Below are positions 17,445-26,523 of a stretch of 64,000 nt of DNA, piece by piece; the first letter of the stretch is position 1; the number at the start of each line of letters is the position of its first letter. Source of the DNA: SHLQ01 sp033344795 (lineage in GTDB: Bacteria > Actinomycetota > Acidimicrobiia > Acidimicrobiales > SHLQ01); NCBI GenBank assembly GCA_033344795.1, contig JAWPMS010000001.1, positions 1,798,001 to 1,862,000 on the forward strand, written 5' to 3'. Both the position numbers and the translations under genes were made by a program. Under the pieces are notes generated by a model that was not told the DNA's origin, searched no databases, and saw nothing but the letters and a program-made list of their open reading frames with translations.

Positions 17445-18827
17445 ATGAAGTTCACGCAGTACTACCTCGACTGCCTCTCGCACGCCTCGTATCTCATCGG
17501 TGATGAGTCCACAGGACGAGCGGTCGTCGTCGATCCACGACGCGACATCGACGAGTACGTCGCCGATGCCAAAGCCGACGGGCTCACCATCGAGCTCGTC
17601 ATCGAGACGCACTTCCACGCCGACTTCTTGTCGGGACACCTCGAGCTCGCGGCGGCTACGGGTGCGGAGATCGCCTTTTCCTCGGTCGCGGAGACCGAGT
17701 TTCCGTCTCGCAAGCTCGCCGACGGCGAACGAATTTCGCTGGGCGAAGTCGAACTCGAGGTCCGACACACTCCTGGTCACACTCCGGAGTCGATCAGCAT
17801 CGTCGTTCGTGAGCACGCTGACGACGAGGTGCCCTACGGAGTTCTCACGGGTGACACACTCTTCATCGGTGATGTCGGTCGTCCAGATCTGCTCTCGTCG
17901 ATCGGTTTCACACGCGACGAGTTGGCAGATCAGCTGTACGACAGCCTGCACACCAAGCTCTTGCCGCTCCCCGACGCCACCAAGGTGTATCCCGCGCACG
18001 GTGCGGGCTCGGCCTGTGGCAAGAACCTCTCGACCGACACCGTCTCCACCATGGGCGAACAGCGGGCCAGCAACTACGCGCTGCTCGCGCCGGACAAGCA
18101 GACGTTCGTCGAGCTCGTCACCGAAGGTCAGCCACCCGCGCCCGGGTACTTCGTCTACGACGCGGTGCTCAACCGCAAGGAGCGCGGCCTCCTCGACGAG
18201 AAGGCACTGCCCGATTCCTTGAACCTCGCAGCATTCGACAGCCTCGTTGCGCAAGGCGCCATGATCATCGATGGTCGCGACCCCGAAGAGTTTGGGCAGG
18301 GCCACTTCACCGGGTCGATCAACGTCGGCCTGAACGGTCGTTACGCGGAGTTCGCTGGCTCCGTCGTCCCGCACGATGTCGACATCGTCCTCGTCGTCGA
18401 TGACGGATTCGAGCTCGAGGCCAAGAATCGACTCGCTCGGATCGGTTTCGATCGAGTCGTGGGTTTCCTCGAACATCCATTGGCGGCGATGGCGCTGAAT
18501 CCACAACGGGTGCAGCGTGCCTCCAGGATGACGGCCACCGAGTTCGAAAGCCGCAAGGCCGACATCGATGGACTACAGCTCGTCGACATCCGTAATCCTG
18601 GCGAGTTCGCACTCGGCACGATCGAAGGCGCCCGGGCAATTCCGGTAGGACAACTTCCGGACAGGATCGGTGAACTCGACCCGACGGCGCCCACCGTCGT
18701 GTTCTGCGCCGGCGGGTACCGCTCGTCGGTCGGTGCCAGCGTGCTGCGACAGGCCGGATTCGATGATGTCTCCGACATCCTCGGTGGGTACGGGGCTTGG
18801 ACCGAACTGACACCAGCGCCGGTCTGA
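17445..18827 (+). CDS. MBL-fold/rhodanese fusion, persulfide dioxygenase-sulfurtransferase-like (copy 2)
   Basis: 460 aa, the paralogue of the gene at 12592: the same domain order, metal motif THFHADFLSGH at the same residues (His56, His58, Asp60), an inactive first rhodanese and an active second one with Cys421 in FCAGGYRSS. Large blocks are identical between copies (for example PAHGAGSACGKNLSTDT), implying a duplication. Copy 1 lies with a peroxiredoxin and copy 2 with SulP and two rhodaneses, so the copies may differ in regulation or sulfur donor. GAAAGG precedes the start. Confidence 0.9.
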   Translation: MKFTQYYLDCLSHASYLIGDESTGRAVVVDPRRDIDEYVADAKADGLTIELVIETHFHADFLSGHLELAAATGAEIAFSSVAETEFPSRKLADGERISLGEVELEVRHTPGHTPESISIVVREHADDEVPYGVLTGDTLFIGDVGRPDLLSSIGFTRDELADQLYDSLHTKLLPLPDATKVYPAHGAGSACGKNLSTDTVSTMGEQRASNYALLAPDKQTFVELVTEGQPPAPGYFVYDAVLNRKERGLLDEKALPDSLNLAAFDSLVAQGAMIIDGRDPEEFGQGHFTGSINVGLNGRYAEFAGSVVPHDVDIVLVVDDGFELEAKNRLARIGFDRVVGFLEHPLAAMALNPQRVQRASRMTATEFESRKADIDGLQLVDIRNPGEFALGTIEGARAIPVGQLPDRIGELDPTAPTVVFCAGGYRSSVGASVLRQAGFDDVSDILGGYGAWTELTPAPV

Positions 18828-18877
18828 CTCAGTCGAATTCACTCCAGTGAGAGACGTCGCGCGCCGAGTGCTCTTGT

Positions 18878-19630
18878 GTGGCGACGGGTCCAACCTCTCT
18901 TCGATCGCGGACGACTGTCGCCGAACGGCGTCGAGGGTTCTCGTTTCGGCGACAAGCACGTAGCCTCGCGCCCCTTGGGGCTCTCTGGTTTCTGGGGCTG
19001 GTCGTGTTGTTCGTGGCTCGTGTCCAGACGGCGACGCCCTTGCGAACGCTCTTTCTCGACCCTGCTCACCTGACCGGGTCTCCGTGGTACACCGGCGCGC
19101 TGTCGAACTTGGGAATCCTGGTGTGGACCGCTGGTGTGGTCTTCGCCACGGCTGGGGCATGGGTGGCCCGCCGAATTGGGCGAACGAGCGCAGCTCGATT
19201 TCTCGCCTTCGGTGCGCTGGCGACGCTCATCCTCGTTCTCGATGATGTCTTTGCGCTCCATGCCGGACCGCTGAAGCACGCGCTCGGGGGCTCGAAGAAC
19301 GCCGCGCAGTTCCTGATCGTCGTTCCGGTCTTGACCTGGCTGGTCGTCTTCTACGGCGACATTCAACGAACGAGGTCGGCGCTTCTCTTCGCCGCGTTGG
19401 CGTCGCTCGCGGGCTCGGTGGTCGTCGATGTTGGCCTCGGACTCAACGGTGACTCCCGCCTTCTCGTCGAGGACGGAATGAAGCTCCTCGGAATCCTCGC
19501 GTGGTCTCAGTACTTCGCGATCACCTCACGTGACATCGCCGCCTCAGCAATCGAGAGTGTGCTGCAGCCAGAGCGCGAGGAGTCGCTGCCGCCGGTTGTC
19601 GAAGCGACACCGCTTCGCGAGGTTGCGTGA
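18878..19630 (+). CDS. Integral membrane protein of unknown function
   Basis: 250 aa from a GTG start. About six transmembrane helices. Acidic and histidine residues in or near helices (VLDDVFALHAGPLKH; LVEDGMKLLG) resemble metal-dependent membrane hydrolases such as ceramidase-like proteins, but I cannot assign a family. It has its own 50-bp upstream gap after the sulfur island and a convergent neighbour. Function unknown. Confidence 0.65.
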   Translation: MATGPTSLRSRTTVAERRRGFSFRRQARSLAPLGALWFLGLVVLFVARVQTATPLRTLFLDPAHLTGSPWYTGALSNLGILVWTAGVVFATAGAWVARRIGRTSAARFLAFGALATLILVLDDVFALHAGPLKHALGGSKNAAQFLIVVPVLTWLVVFYGDIQRTRSALLFAALASLAGSVVVDVGLGLNGDSRLLVEDGMKLLGILAWSQYFAITSRDIAASAIESVLQPEREESLPPVVEATPLREVA

Positions 19631-19669
19631 GCGCACGCCTTACAGCCGACTCGTTCTCCGGTTGACGCG

Positions 19670-20056
19670 CTATTTCCCGATCGCCGCAGCCAGACCTTCG
19701 GGGTCGGCGACACTCACCCAAAGTGCCGAGTGATCCTTGAAGCCGATGACCTTCGGAATCTTCTCGACGAACTCGATGCACAGCCCAGCGTGGTGGTTGG
19801 TGCCGAACGTGAGACCATCATCGGCAAAGCTGAGGCGTAGTCCCACCGCGGTGTACCAACGGTGATCAGCGGTGACGAGCGTGTGGTCGATATTGGTCAG
19901 CGGCGTCGTGACTTCGACGCGTCCGTATGTGGCGCGCAACTGTCCGTCGTCGCTGAGATGGACGCCATCGCTCTCCTTCAACCCAAGGCCGGTGAACATC
20001 AGGGTCCATCGCTTGTCGACCCGGTAGGGAAAGAAACCTTGCTTGTTGGCGTCCAT
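19670..20056 (-). CDS. Conserved hypothetical protein
   Basis: 128 aa, no signal peptide or membrane helix; predicted mostly beta (alternating hydrophobic residues, TYGRVEVTTPLTNID; FADDGLTFGTNHHAGLCIEF). Such small proteins are common in actinobacteria, but I cannot name the family with confidence. It is the third gene of a probable operon with the ABC-2 permease and ATPase (42-bp gap), so it may assist that exporter. Confidence 0.6.
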   Translation of the reverse strand: MDANKQGFFPYRVDKRWTLMFTGLGLKESDGVHLSDDGQLRATYGRVEVTTPLTNIDHTLVTADHRWYTAVGLRLSFADDGLTFGTNHHAGLCIEFVEKIPKVIGFKDHSALWVSVADPEGLAAAIGK

Positions 20057-20098
20057 GCCGAAGCCTACGACTCTGCTGGTCCGATGTGCTTGGCTGTG

Positions 20099-20845
20099 TC
20101 ACACGACGTCACGTCGTTCGACTGCGAGTACTCCGACAACGGCGGGGACCAGTCCCCAGATGGCTAGCGCGCCCACTGCGGCTGGAGTGCTGACATCGTT
20201 ACCGACTCCGGCAAGGACCGTCGCGAGCACATTCGGCATCCATGAGGCAGTGCCATTGGCCAGTTGGACCACGAGCGGTGGGCCGACGATCAACGCAAGA
20301 ACCGCTCCGGTCACCGCTCCGCCGACGTTGCGTACGACTGCGCCGATTCCCGCTCCGAGAATTGCTCCCGCTCCCCCAGCGAACGCCGACGCCGCGAGGA
20401 TTTGGGCGACATGGTTCGCCGAGATCAGAAAGTTGTACTCGGTCGTAGGTAGCGACAGAGCTAGCGCAGCAATGGTGAGCCCGGCGCCGACGAGGCTCAG
20501 GACAGCGCCGTTGGTGGCGACAGCTGTCAGCTGAGCCAGCACGGCGCGATGTCGTTTGGGGGACGCCAGGAAGGTGGGAACAACCGTGTGATGCCCATAT
20601 TCACGGGCCACGGCGATCGCGCCGAACAGTGCGGCCAAGATGAACCCGTTCGCAGCGAAGGCGACGAGCGACTGCTGGTCGGCTTCCGTGGAGATGAAAC
20701 CTTTTGAGCCGTCAAAATCGGTCCCTGCGATCACTGCGAACGCATTGATGGCGGCGATTGTGAGCAACACGAGCAGAAATGCCCAAGGCATTCTGGTGCT
20801 GGTGAGTTTGCGAAGCTCGGCGCGGATGAGTCGCGTCATGGTCAT
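20099..20845 (-). CDS. ABC-2 type exporter permease
   Basis: 248 aa from the ATG overlapping the ATPase stop (ATGA); a second ATG two codons later is also possible. An N-terminal amphipathic segment (RAELRKLTSTRMPW) and six transmembrane helices with AVAREYGHHTVVPTFL and SPKRHRAVLAQL are typical of ABC-2 permeases in antibiotic or lipid exporters. It pairs with the adjacent ATPase. The divergent histidine kinase/response regulator pair suggests envelope-stress control. Confidence 0.88.
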   Translation of the reverse strand: MTMTRLIRAELRKLTSTRMPWAFLLVLLTIAAINAFAVIAGTDFDGSKGFISTEADQQSLVAFAANGFILAALFGAIAVAREYGHHTVVPTFLASPKRHRAVLAQLTAVATNGAVLSLVGAGLTIAALALSLPTTEYNFLISANHVAQILAASAFAGGAGAILGAGIGAVVRNVGGAVTGAVLALIVGPPLVVQLANGTASWMPNVLATVLAGVGNDVSTPAAVGALAIWGLVPAVVGVLAVERRDVV

Positions 20846-21828
20846 AGTTCGATGACCTCCTCGGTGGTCTCGGAATCGGTGGTCCAACTCAAGAACAGCT
20901 GCTCGAGTGACCCTGCGTGGGGTGAGAGCTCGTGCACGACGAGTCCGGCGGTGAACGCGTGGGCACCGATTTCCGCGAGCGAAATTCCGTGCACGATCAA
21001 GCCATCGTCGTCCTGACGCTCGGCGGTTGCGCCTGCGCGTTCAAGTTGACGGGCCAGCAGGTCCGGGTCAGTTGTTCGCACAAGTGCCGCCGATTGCTGC
21101 AAATCATCGAGTGCACCTTGGACGACGAGACGTCCTTGGTTGATCACGATGACGTCATCAGCGAGGTGTTCGACCTCGGCGAGAAGATGACTCGACACGA
21201 GCACCGTTCCGCCCGACGAGGCATGGGATCGCAGAAGGTCGCGCAACGTCCGGATGCCTTGGGGGTCCAGGCCGTTCCCTGGTTCGTCGAGGATGAGGAC
21301 CGGCGGTTCGCCCAACATTGCAGCGGCAAGCCCGAGCCGCTGACGCATCCCGAGCGAGTAAGCGCCTGCTCTTCGGTTCGCAGCATCTATGAGCCCGACC
21401 TCCTCGAGCATCTCATCGACCCGCGCATAGTTGCAGCCGGTCGCGTCGGCCAGGATCTGGAGGTGGTTGCGCCCGCTCCGCCCGGGATGGAACGCGTCAG
21501 ACTCGATGATCGCCCCGACGGTGCGAGCAGGATTGGCCAGGTCTCGGTAGCGCCGGCCCCCGATCGTTGCATGGCCTTCGCTCGCCGAAGCGAGGTCGAG
21601 CATGATCTTCATCGTGGTGGATTTCCCAGACCCGTTCGGCCCGAGAAACCCGGTGACACGACCGGGTGGGACGCTGAACGTGAGGTCATCGACTACCACC
21701 GCATCGCCGTATCGTTTCGTCAGGTTGGCGACTTCGAGCTGATAACCGCCACCGATCGTCGAGGCGCTCGCCGACGATCGTCGCGGGGTCTTGTTGGGTG
21801 AGTTCGCAGTTGTGGACGTCGTGGTCAT
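20842..21828 (-). CDS. ABC-2 type exporter ATPase
   Basis: 328 aa from the ATG giving MTTTSTTANSP, preceded by GGGGGAG; the upstream extension of the frame is not needed. Walker A GPNGSGKST, signature YSLGMRQRLGLA, Walker B ILDEPGNGLDPQG and a normal switch His (SSHLL) show a full ATPase of the DrrA/bacitracin-resistance type. A C-terminal extension (about 225-328) probably contacts the permease. First gene of a three-gene operon. Confidence 0.93.
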   Translation of the reverse strand: MTTTSTTANSPNKTPRRSSASASTIGGGYQLEVANLTKRYGDAVVVDDLTFSVPPGRVTGFLGPNGSGKSTTMKIMLDLASASEGHATIGGRRYRDLANPARTVGAIIESDAFHPGRSGRNHLQILADATGCNYARVDEMLEEVGLIDAANRRAGAYSLGMRQRLGLAAAMLGEPPVLILDEPGNGLDPQGIRTLRDLLRSHASSGGTVLVSSHLLAEVEHLADDVIVINQGRLVVQGALDDLQQSAALVRTTDPDLLARQLERAGATAERQDDDGLIVHGISLAEIGAHAFTAGLVVHELSPHAGSLEQLFLSWTTDSETTEEVIEL

Positions 21829-22030
21829 TGCTCCCCCTCGCGCTTGTTTCCCAAAGGAGAGTCTTGATCCGCGTTCCACATTCTCACTAGGGCAGTTGGT
21901 CACTCGTTTCGATCTCGCACGCCGGCCTTCCTGAGGACCGGAGGCGTTCCAGAGGATCTCCGCGGTGAGTTAACCAATATTTAGGGTCTCGTTAGCGCCC
22001 GGCTACGCGGCCATCGCCGAGCCTTGTGGT
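21829..22030. other. Divergent intergenic region, ABC exporter / histidine kinase
   Basis: 202 bp without a gene. The part near the kinase is AT-rich (GTTAACCAATATTTAGGG at about 21969-21986), unlike its surroundings, and may hold the response-regulator site and a promoter. GTTAAC and GTTAGC about 23 bp apart may be related half-sites. No clear -35/-10 pair could be fixed. Confidence 0.4.
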
Positions 22031-23341
22031 GTGAACACAAAAGCCTCCGGGCGAGACGGCCGGCTTCTCCGATTGAGCCCATTTCGCCTGTTCGCTCTTG
22101 CCGGGCTCATCGGCATGCTGGCCATTGGTGGCGGCAGTGTGTTTGCATCACAACGAGCAGGGGAGTCGGAGGCCATGGCTGAGGTCCGATCCCTCACCGA
22201 GCTTGTCGCCAAGACCGTGGTCGAACCGAATCTTTCGGATGAACTGATCGCAGGCGATCCCTCCGCCGTTCGCGCGCTCGATGCAATCGTCAGCTCGCGG
22301 GTCATCGACGCAACGACCGTCAGGGTGAAGCTGTGGGACGCCGAGGGGCGCGTGGTCTATTCAGATGAACCCCGGCTGATCGGAGAGCAGTACGACCTCG
22401 GGATCGAGAAGAACGCGTCGTTGTGGTCTGGGGCAGTAGTGTCCGAGATCAGTTCTCTCGAGGGACCCGAGAACCGATTCGAGGTGGATCAGGGCCAATT
22501 GCTCGAGGTATATCTGCCGGTCGAGGCCCCGAGCGGTGCCCCGTTGCTCTACGAGTCGTATTTCGCGATTTCGGGAGTAACGGACTCGGCGTCGCGCATC
22601 CGGGCCAACTTCTTGCCGATCATCTTTGGAGCTCTGCTGCTGATGGAAGTGCTCCACCTCGGCTTGGCATTTCTCCTCAGCCGGCGGCACCAACGACACC
22701 TGGCTGAACGTGAGCGACTGCTCCAGCGCGCGATCGACAGTTCCGACCTGGAGCGTCGCAGGATTGCCGCCGACATCCACGATGGCGTTGTCCAGGACCT
22801 GGTCGGCACGTCGTTCACCGTCACCGCTGCTGCCGAGTCCGCTGCTGCGGAGAGTCCGGAGCTTGCGCGCGACCTGCAGATAGCGGCGGTCGGGACACGT
22901 CGATCGTTGCAGTCGCTGCGTTCGTTGCTCGTCGACATCTACCCGCCGAACCTGCACGAGCACGGACTCGAGGCGGCCCTCATCGATCTGCTTGCGCCGG
23001 CGGCGAACCTCGGGATCGAGGCCGAACTGACCCTCACGGAGGACTCCGCACGATCTTCGGAGGCAACGGCGCTCATCTATCGCGTGCTGCAAGAGGCGGT
23101 GCGCAATGTCTTCCGTCATGCCAACGCCACGACTCTCACCATCACCGTTTCAGATGACCCGAATCACACTTTTGTCACGATCGAAGACAATGGTTCGGGG
23201 TTCGTGACGAGCCAAAACGGAGCAGACGGCCACCTTGGACTTCGTTTGCTCACTGACCTCACGGCTGACGCAGGTGCGGAGTTCTCCGTCGAATCCTCGC
23301 CCGGGAACGGCACAACAATTCGTTTGGATGTTCCACGATGA
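22031..23341 (+). CDS. NarL-type sensor histidine kinase
   Basis: 436 aa from a GTG start. One transmembrane helix near residues 18-37, an extracytoplasmic sensor region of about 160 residues and a second helix near 196-218 precede a HisKA_3 domain with phospho-acceptor His250 (RRRIAADIHDGVVQDL) and an HATPase_c domain (LQEAVRNVFRHANA; IEDNGSGF). It overlaps the response regulator gene by ATGA and is divergent from an ABC-2 exporter, its likely target. Ligand unknown. Confidence 0.92.
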   Translation: MNTKASGRDGRLLRLSPFRLFALAGLIGMLAIGGGSVFASQRAGESEAMAEVRSLTELVAKTVVEPNLSDELIAGDPSAVRALDAIVSSRVIDATTVRVKLWDAEGRVVYSDEPRLIGEQYDLGIEKNASLWSGAVVSEISSLEGPENRFEVDQGQLLEVYLPVEAPSGAPLLYESYFAISGVTDSASRIRANFLPIIFGALLLMEVLHLGLAFLLSRRHQRHLAERERLLQRAIDSSDLERRRIAADIHDGVVQDLVGTSFTVTAAAESAAAESPELARDLQIAAVGTRRSLQSLRSLLVDIYPPNLHEHGLEAALIDLLAPAANLGIEAELTLTEDSARSSEATALIYRVLQEAVRNVFRHANATTLTITVSDDPNHTFVTIEDNGSGFVTSQNGADGHLGLRLLTDLTADAGAEFSVESSPGNGTTIRLDVPR

Positions 23342-23958
23342 TTCGGGTGCTTCTCGTCGACGACCACACGTTGGTCCGCGCTGGCTTACAACGATTGCTC
23401 GATCAGACATCGGACATCGAGGTCGTCGCGGTCGCGGAACGCGGAGAAGAGGCCGTGAAGCTCGCCGAAGAGCTGACGCCTGATGTGATCCTCATGGACG
23501 TCTCGATGCCCGGTCAGTCGGGGATCGAGTCGACCCGGAAGATCTGTCAGAAACAGCAGAACGCTGCGGTGATCATGCTCACGGCTGCCACCGATCGGGA
23601 CCGCATCATCGACGCCTTTGACGCGGGGGCGCTCGGTTACCTCATCAAGGATTCCGACCCCACGGTGCTCATCGAGGGCGTTCGAGCCGCAGCCAACGGA
23701 GATGCGCCGCTCGATCCCCGAGCCGCCCGCGCGGTGCTCGACAATCGTCGTAAGGACAGTGGACCGTCGCTGAGCAGTCGCGAAACCGAAGTGCTACTCC
23801 TCGTCAGCGACGGCATGCCCAACAAGCTGATCGCTCGGCGTCTTGGGATCAGCGAGAGCACCGTGAAGGCGCACCTCACCAGTGTCTTCTCACAGTTGGG
23901 TGTCACCGATCGCACTCAGGCTGCCTTATGGGCAAAGGATCATTTGTCGGTCTCCTGA
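23338..23958 (+). CDS. LuxR/NarL-family response regulator
   Basis: 206 aa. Receiver domain with acidic pocket DDH near residue 8, phospho-acceptor Asp54 (ILMDVSMPG) and Lys in YLIKDSD; C-terminal LuxR helix-turn-helix (LSSRETEVLLLVSDGMPNKL, then SESTVKAHLTSVFSQLGV). Partner of the overlapping histidine kinase. It probably activates the divergent ABC-2 operon. Confidence 0.94.
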   Translation: MIRVLLVDDHTLVRAGLQRLLDQTSDIEVVAVAERGEEAVKLAEELTPDVILMDVSMPGQSGIESTRKICQKQQNAAVIMLTAATDRDRIIDAFDAGALGYLIKDSDPTVLIEGVRAAANGDAPLDPRAARAVLDNRRKDSGPSLSSRETEVLLLVSDGMPNKLIARRLGISESTVKAHLTSVFSQLGVTDRTQAALWAKDHLSVS

Positions 23959-24340
23959 CGGCTGGTCGTACGACGATTGTCCACTGTCAATTGGCCTTGA
24001 ACACGCGAATACTTGCAGTGTGACGCGCTCACGCTTGAGATCGGCCTTCTTGCTGCTGCTGTGGCTACTGAGCAGTTTCGCTGCGATCAGCGTGAGCTGG
24101 GTCGACGGCGATGGTCCATCGCAGCCAGTTGGGCGCCTCGTGTCAGAGTCGTTCAGTAGCGAGGCAACGATCGATCCTTCAGACGGTCGGCCGATTCGTC
24201 TTCTCAGCGTCCCGTCGTGAGCTGCTGACTTCGAGTCGTACTACGGATGTCGCATGGCGGCTCCGACTCGACCACCTCAAGACTTTCCCCATGGCGCCAC
24301 GGTAGAGGCGGCTTCTGATTCCGAGGCAAGGGAGCGTTTG
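23959..24340. other. 382-bp intergenic region before the glycan cluster
   Basis: Separates the response regulator from the thirteen-gene glycan operon and should hold that operon's promoter. It contains one plausible small membrane-protein gene (24020-24220) and a GGGAG ribosome site about 8 nt before the epimerase ATG. No clear promoter consensus or repeat was seen. Confidence 0.4.
24020..24220 (+). CDS. Possible small membrane protein
   Basis: 66 aa from a GTG start. One hydrophobic helix (SAFLLLLWLLSSFAAISVSW) after a basic N-terminus, then a short polar tail. AATACT lies 7 nt before the GTG, compatible with a leaderless start. No family recognised and no homology check possible. It could be a single-pass peptide or a chance frame; kept because it fills an otherwise empty gap upstream of the glycan operon. 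Confidence 0.35.
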   Translation: MTRSRLRSAFLLLLWLLSSFAAISVSWVDGDGPSQPVGRLVSESFSSEATIDPSDGRPIRLLSVPS

Positions 24341-25339
24341 ATGGACGCAGTTGTGACTGGATGTGCAGGCTTCATTGGTGGGCATCTCACGCGTCGACTG
24401 CTCGAGGACGGATGGAATGTCGTCGGAATCGATGCTCTGCGTCCGTACTACGACCCGTCGGAGAAGTTGGACGGACTGACCGAGCTTCGCAATCACCCAC
24501 GGTTCACGTTTGTGTGCGGCGACCTCGTTGCGACAGAGTTGCCGCCCTACTTCTCTTCCGAGACCGTCGTCTTTCACCTCGCAGCCCAGCCGGGTGTGCG
24601 AGGCAGCTTTGGCGAAACCTTCGCCCAGTACACCCACGACAACATCTTGGCGACGCAGAAGGTTTTCGAGGCCGCGATCGCTTCACATGTTCCGCGGGTC
24701 GTGTTTGCGTCCTCGTCATCTGTGTACGGCGATGCCGTCGACTACCCGTGCGTGGAGGGCGCCTCGCTTCCCCAACCGCGTTCTCCCTACGGCGTGACCA
24801 AAGCCACCTGCGAACAACTCGCCTCGGTGTATCGCCAGCTCGGATTGGAGACCGTCGGCCTGCGCTACTTCACGGTGTATGGCCCGGGCCAACGGCCAGA
24901 CATGGCGATGCGACGTTTGTGTGAGGCGGCCCTGGGCGGACCGCTCTTTCAACTCTTTGGCGACGGGCGCCAGTCACGCGACTTCACCTACGTTACCGAT
25001 GTCGTCGATGCGACGATTCGGGCTGGCACCGCTGCTTCGCCGGCCCCGATCATCAATATCGGCGGTGGTCAAGAAGCGACCATGCTTGACGTGATCGACA
25101 CAATTTCCTCGTTCGAAGGAGCGGAACTCTCGATCGAACCCGGGAAGTTCCAGCAGGGAGATGTGCGCCGGACTGGTGCCGATACGTCGGTTGCGCAGAA
25201 CACCCTCGGCTGGACGCCGCGGGTTGGACTCATCGACGGTCTTCGAGCCGAATTCGACTGGGTGAAGGATCGACGCTCGGGTGCCCTGCTCGATCTCGTA
25301 TCGCTCCCCGTCATGGCTGTGACTCCGGAGTCGCAATGA
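24341..25339 (+). CDS. NAD-dependent sugar-nucleotide epimerase/dehydratase
   Basis: 332 aa from the ATG after GGGAG. An extended SDR with a GCAGFIGGH dinucleotide site near residue 8, VFHLAAQPGVR, the catalytic triad region SSSSVYGDA and YGVTK, and GLRYFTVYGPGQRPDMA. It is closest in pattern to UDP-glucuronate 4-epimerases (GAE type). First gene of the glycan operon. With the nucleotide-sugar dehydrogenase encoded later it could make UDP-glucuronate and then UDP-galacturonate; that pathway is inference. Confidence 0.88.
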   Translation: MDAVVTGCAGFIGGHLTRRLLEDGWNVVGIDALRPYYDPSEKLDGLTELRNHPRFTFVCGDLVATELPPYFSSETVVFHLAAQPGVRGSFGETFAQYTHDNILATQKVFEAAIASHVPRVVFASSSSVYGDAVDYPCVEGASLPQPRSPYGVTKATCEQLASVYRQLGLETVGLRYFTVYGPGQRPDMAMRRLCEAALGGPLFQLFGDGRQSRDFTYVTDVVDATIRAGTAASPAPIINIGGGQEATMLDVIDTISSFEGAELSIEPGKFQQGDVRRTGADTSVAQNTLGWTPRVGLIDGLRAEFDWVKDRRSGALLDLVSLPVMAVTPESQ

Positions 25340-26523
25340 AACGCGTGCTCGTCTACTCGCACGACACGTACGGGCTCGGCAACATTCGCCGCATGCTCAC
25401 GATTTGTGAGCATCTCTGTGACGTGCACCAGGACGTGTCGATCCTGATCGTTTCTGGTTCGCCCATGCTCCATGCGTTTCGCCTGTCGCCACGTATCGAC
25501 TATGTGAAACTTCCTTGCCTGTCCCGCACGGACAGCGGCCGCTACGAGGTCAAGTCACTCGGACTCGGATATGCCGAGACGGTACGCATGCGCAAAGAGA
25601 TGTTGCGAACCGCGGTTGTCGGGTTCGCGCCCGATCTCGTACTGGTCGACAAGAAGCCCTTCGGCATCGACGACGAGCTGCGCCCAGCTCTCGACGCGGC
25701 ACAGGCAATGTTGCCCAAGCCGCGTCTCGTCCTACTGCTCCGTGACATCCTCGATGCCCCTGAAACGACGAGTCGAATCTGGAGGAAGAACAACTACTTC
25801 GACGCCATCGAGAAATTCTTCGACTCCGTCCTCGTACTAGGAAGCCAGGAGGTCTTCGACCTCCCTACCGAATACGACTTCAGTCGCGAGTCAGCGGCGC
25901 GGGTCGAGTTTTGTGGATATCTCGGTCGTCCTTCGGGTGAGGTATCCGTACGAGAGATTCGCAATCGACACGGGATCGCAAGGGGTCGCCAGATGGTCCT
26001 GGTCACGCCCGGGGGTGGCGCAGACGGCGAGCTCCTTCTCGACAGTTACGCAAGGGCGCTTCGCCTGATGACACCGAGTTCGGACGACAGCGGGTTCGTT
26101 TCCATCGTGGTGTCCGGACCGGAAGTGTCGCCCGGACGACATGGCGAGATTCGGCGTCTTGTCTCTGGTCGAGCTGACGTTCGGCTACTTCAGTTCACAG
26201 ACGACATGGCCAGCTACATTCAGGCCGCAGATCTTGTGGTGTCAATGGCTGGGTACAACACGATCTGCGAAGTGCTCTCCGCGAATCGGCCATCCATCGT
26301 CGTTCCCAGGGTCCGACCCGTGCAAGAACAGCTCGTGAGGAGCCAACTCTTGGCCGAGCGCGGACTGGTCCACATGATTCACCCGGACGACCTCACCCCC
26401 GACGCATTTGCCGAGTCGGTGGCCGCGATGCTGGCCAGGCCACCAGCTCCACTCCAAACGCTCGACTTCCAGGGCCTCGAACGCGTCGAGAAACACCTCG
26501 CAGGGCTCATCGGCGATGGGTGA
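25336..26523 (+). CDS. MurG-like (COG4671-type) glycosyltransferase
   Basis: 395 aa, overlapping the epimerase by ATGA. A GT-B fold: an N-terminal YSHDTYGLGNIRRML (glycine-rich acceptor loop as in MurG/GT28), a central TPGGGADGE and a C-terminal donor site with FTDDMASYIQAADLVVSMAG and AGYNTICE. It resembles the predicted glycosyltransferases of COG4671. The 402-aa protein encoded at 31967 shares the AGYNT element, so the operon has two such enzymes. Sugar and acceptor unknown. Confidence 0.8.
   Translation: MKRVLVYSHDTYGLGNIRRMLTICEHLCDVHQDVSILIVSGSPMLHAFRLSPRIDYVKLPCLSRTDSGRYEVKSLGLGYAETVRMRKEMLRTAVVGFAPDLVLVDKKPFGIDDELRPALDAAQAMLPKPRLVLLLRDILDAPETTSRIWRKNNYFDAIEKFFDSVLVLGSQEVFDLPTEYDFSRESAARVEFCGYLGRPSGEVSVREIRNRHGIARGRQMVLVTPGGGADGELLLDSYARALRLMTPSSDDSGFVSIVVSGPEVSPGRHGEIRRLVSGRADVRLLQFTDDMASYIQAADLVVSMAGYNTICEVLSANRPSIVVPRVRPVQEQLVRSQLLAERGLVHMIHPDDLTPDAFAESVAAMLARPPAPLQTLDFQGLERVEKHLAGLIGDG

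Noticed and set aside
17262..18506. 414-codon minus-strand frame opposite MBL-rhodanese copy 2
   Set aside because: Antisense shadow; its counterpart opposite copy 1 reads similarly only because the two genes are duplicates.
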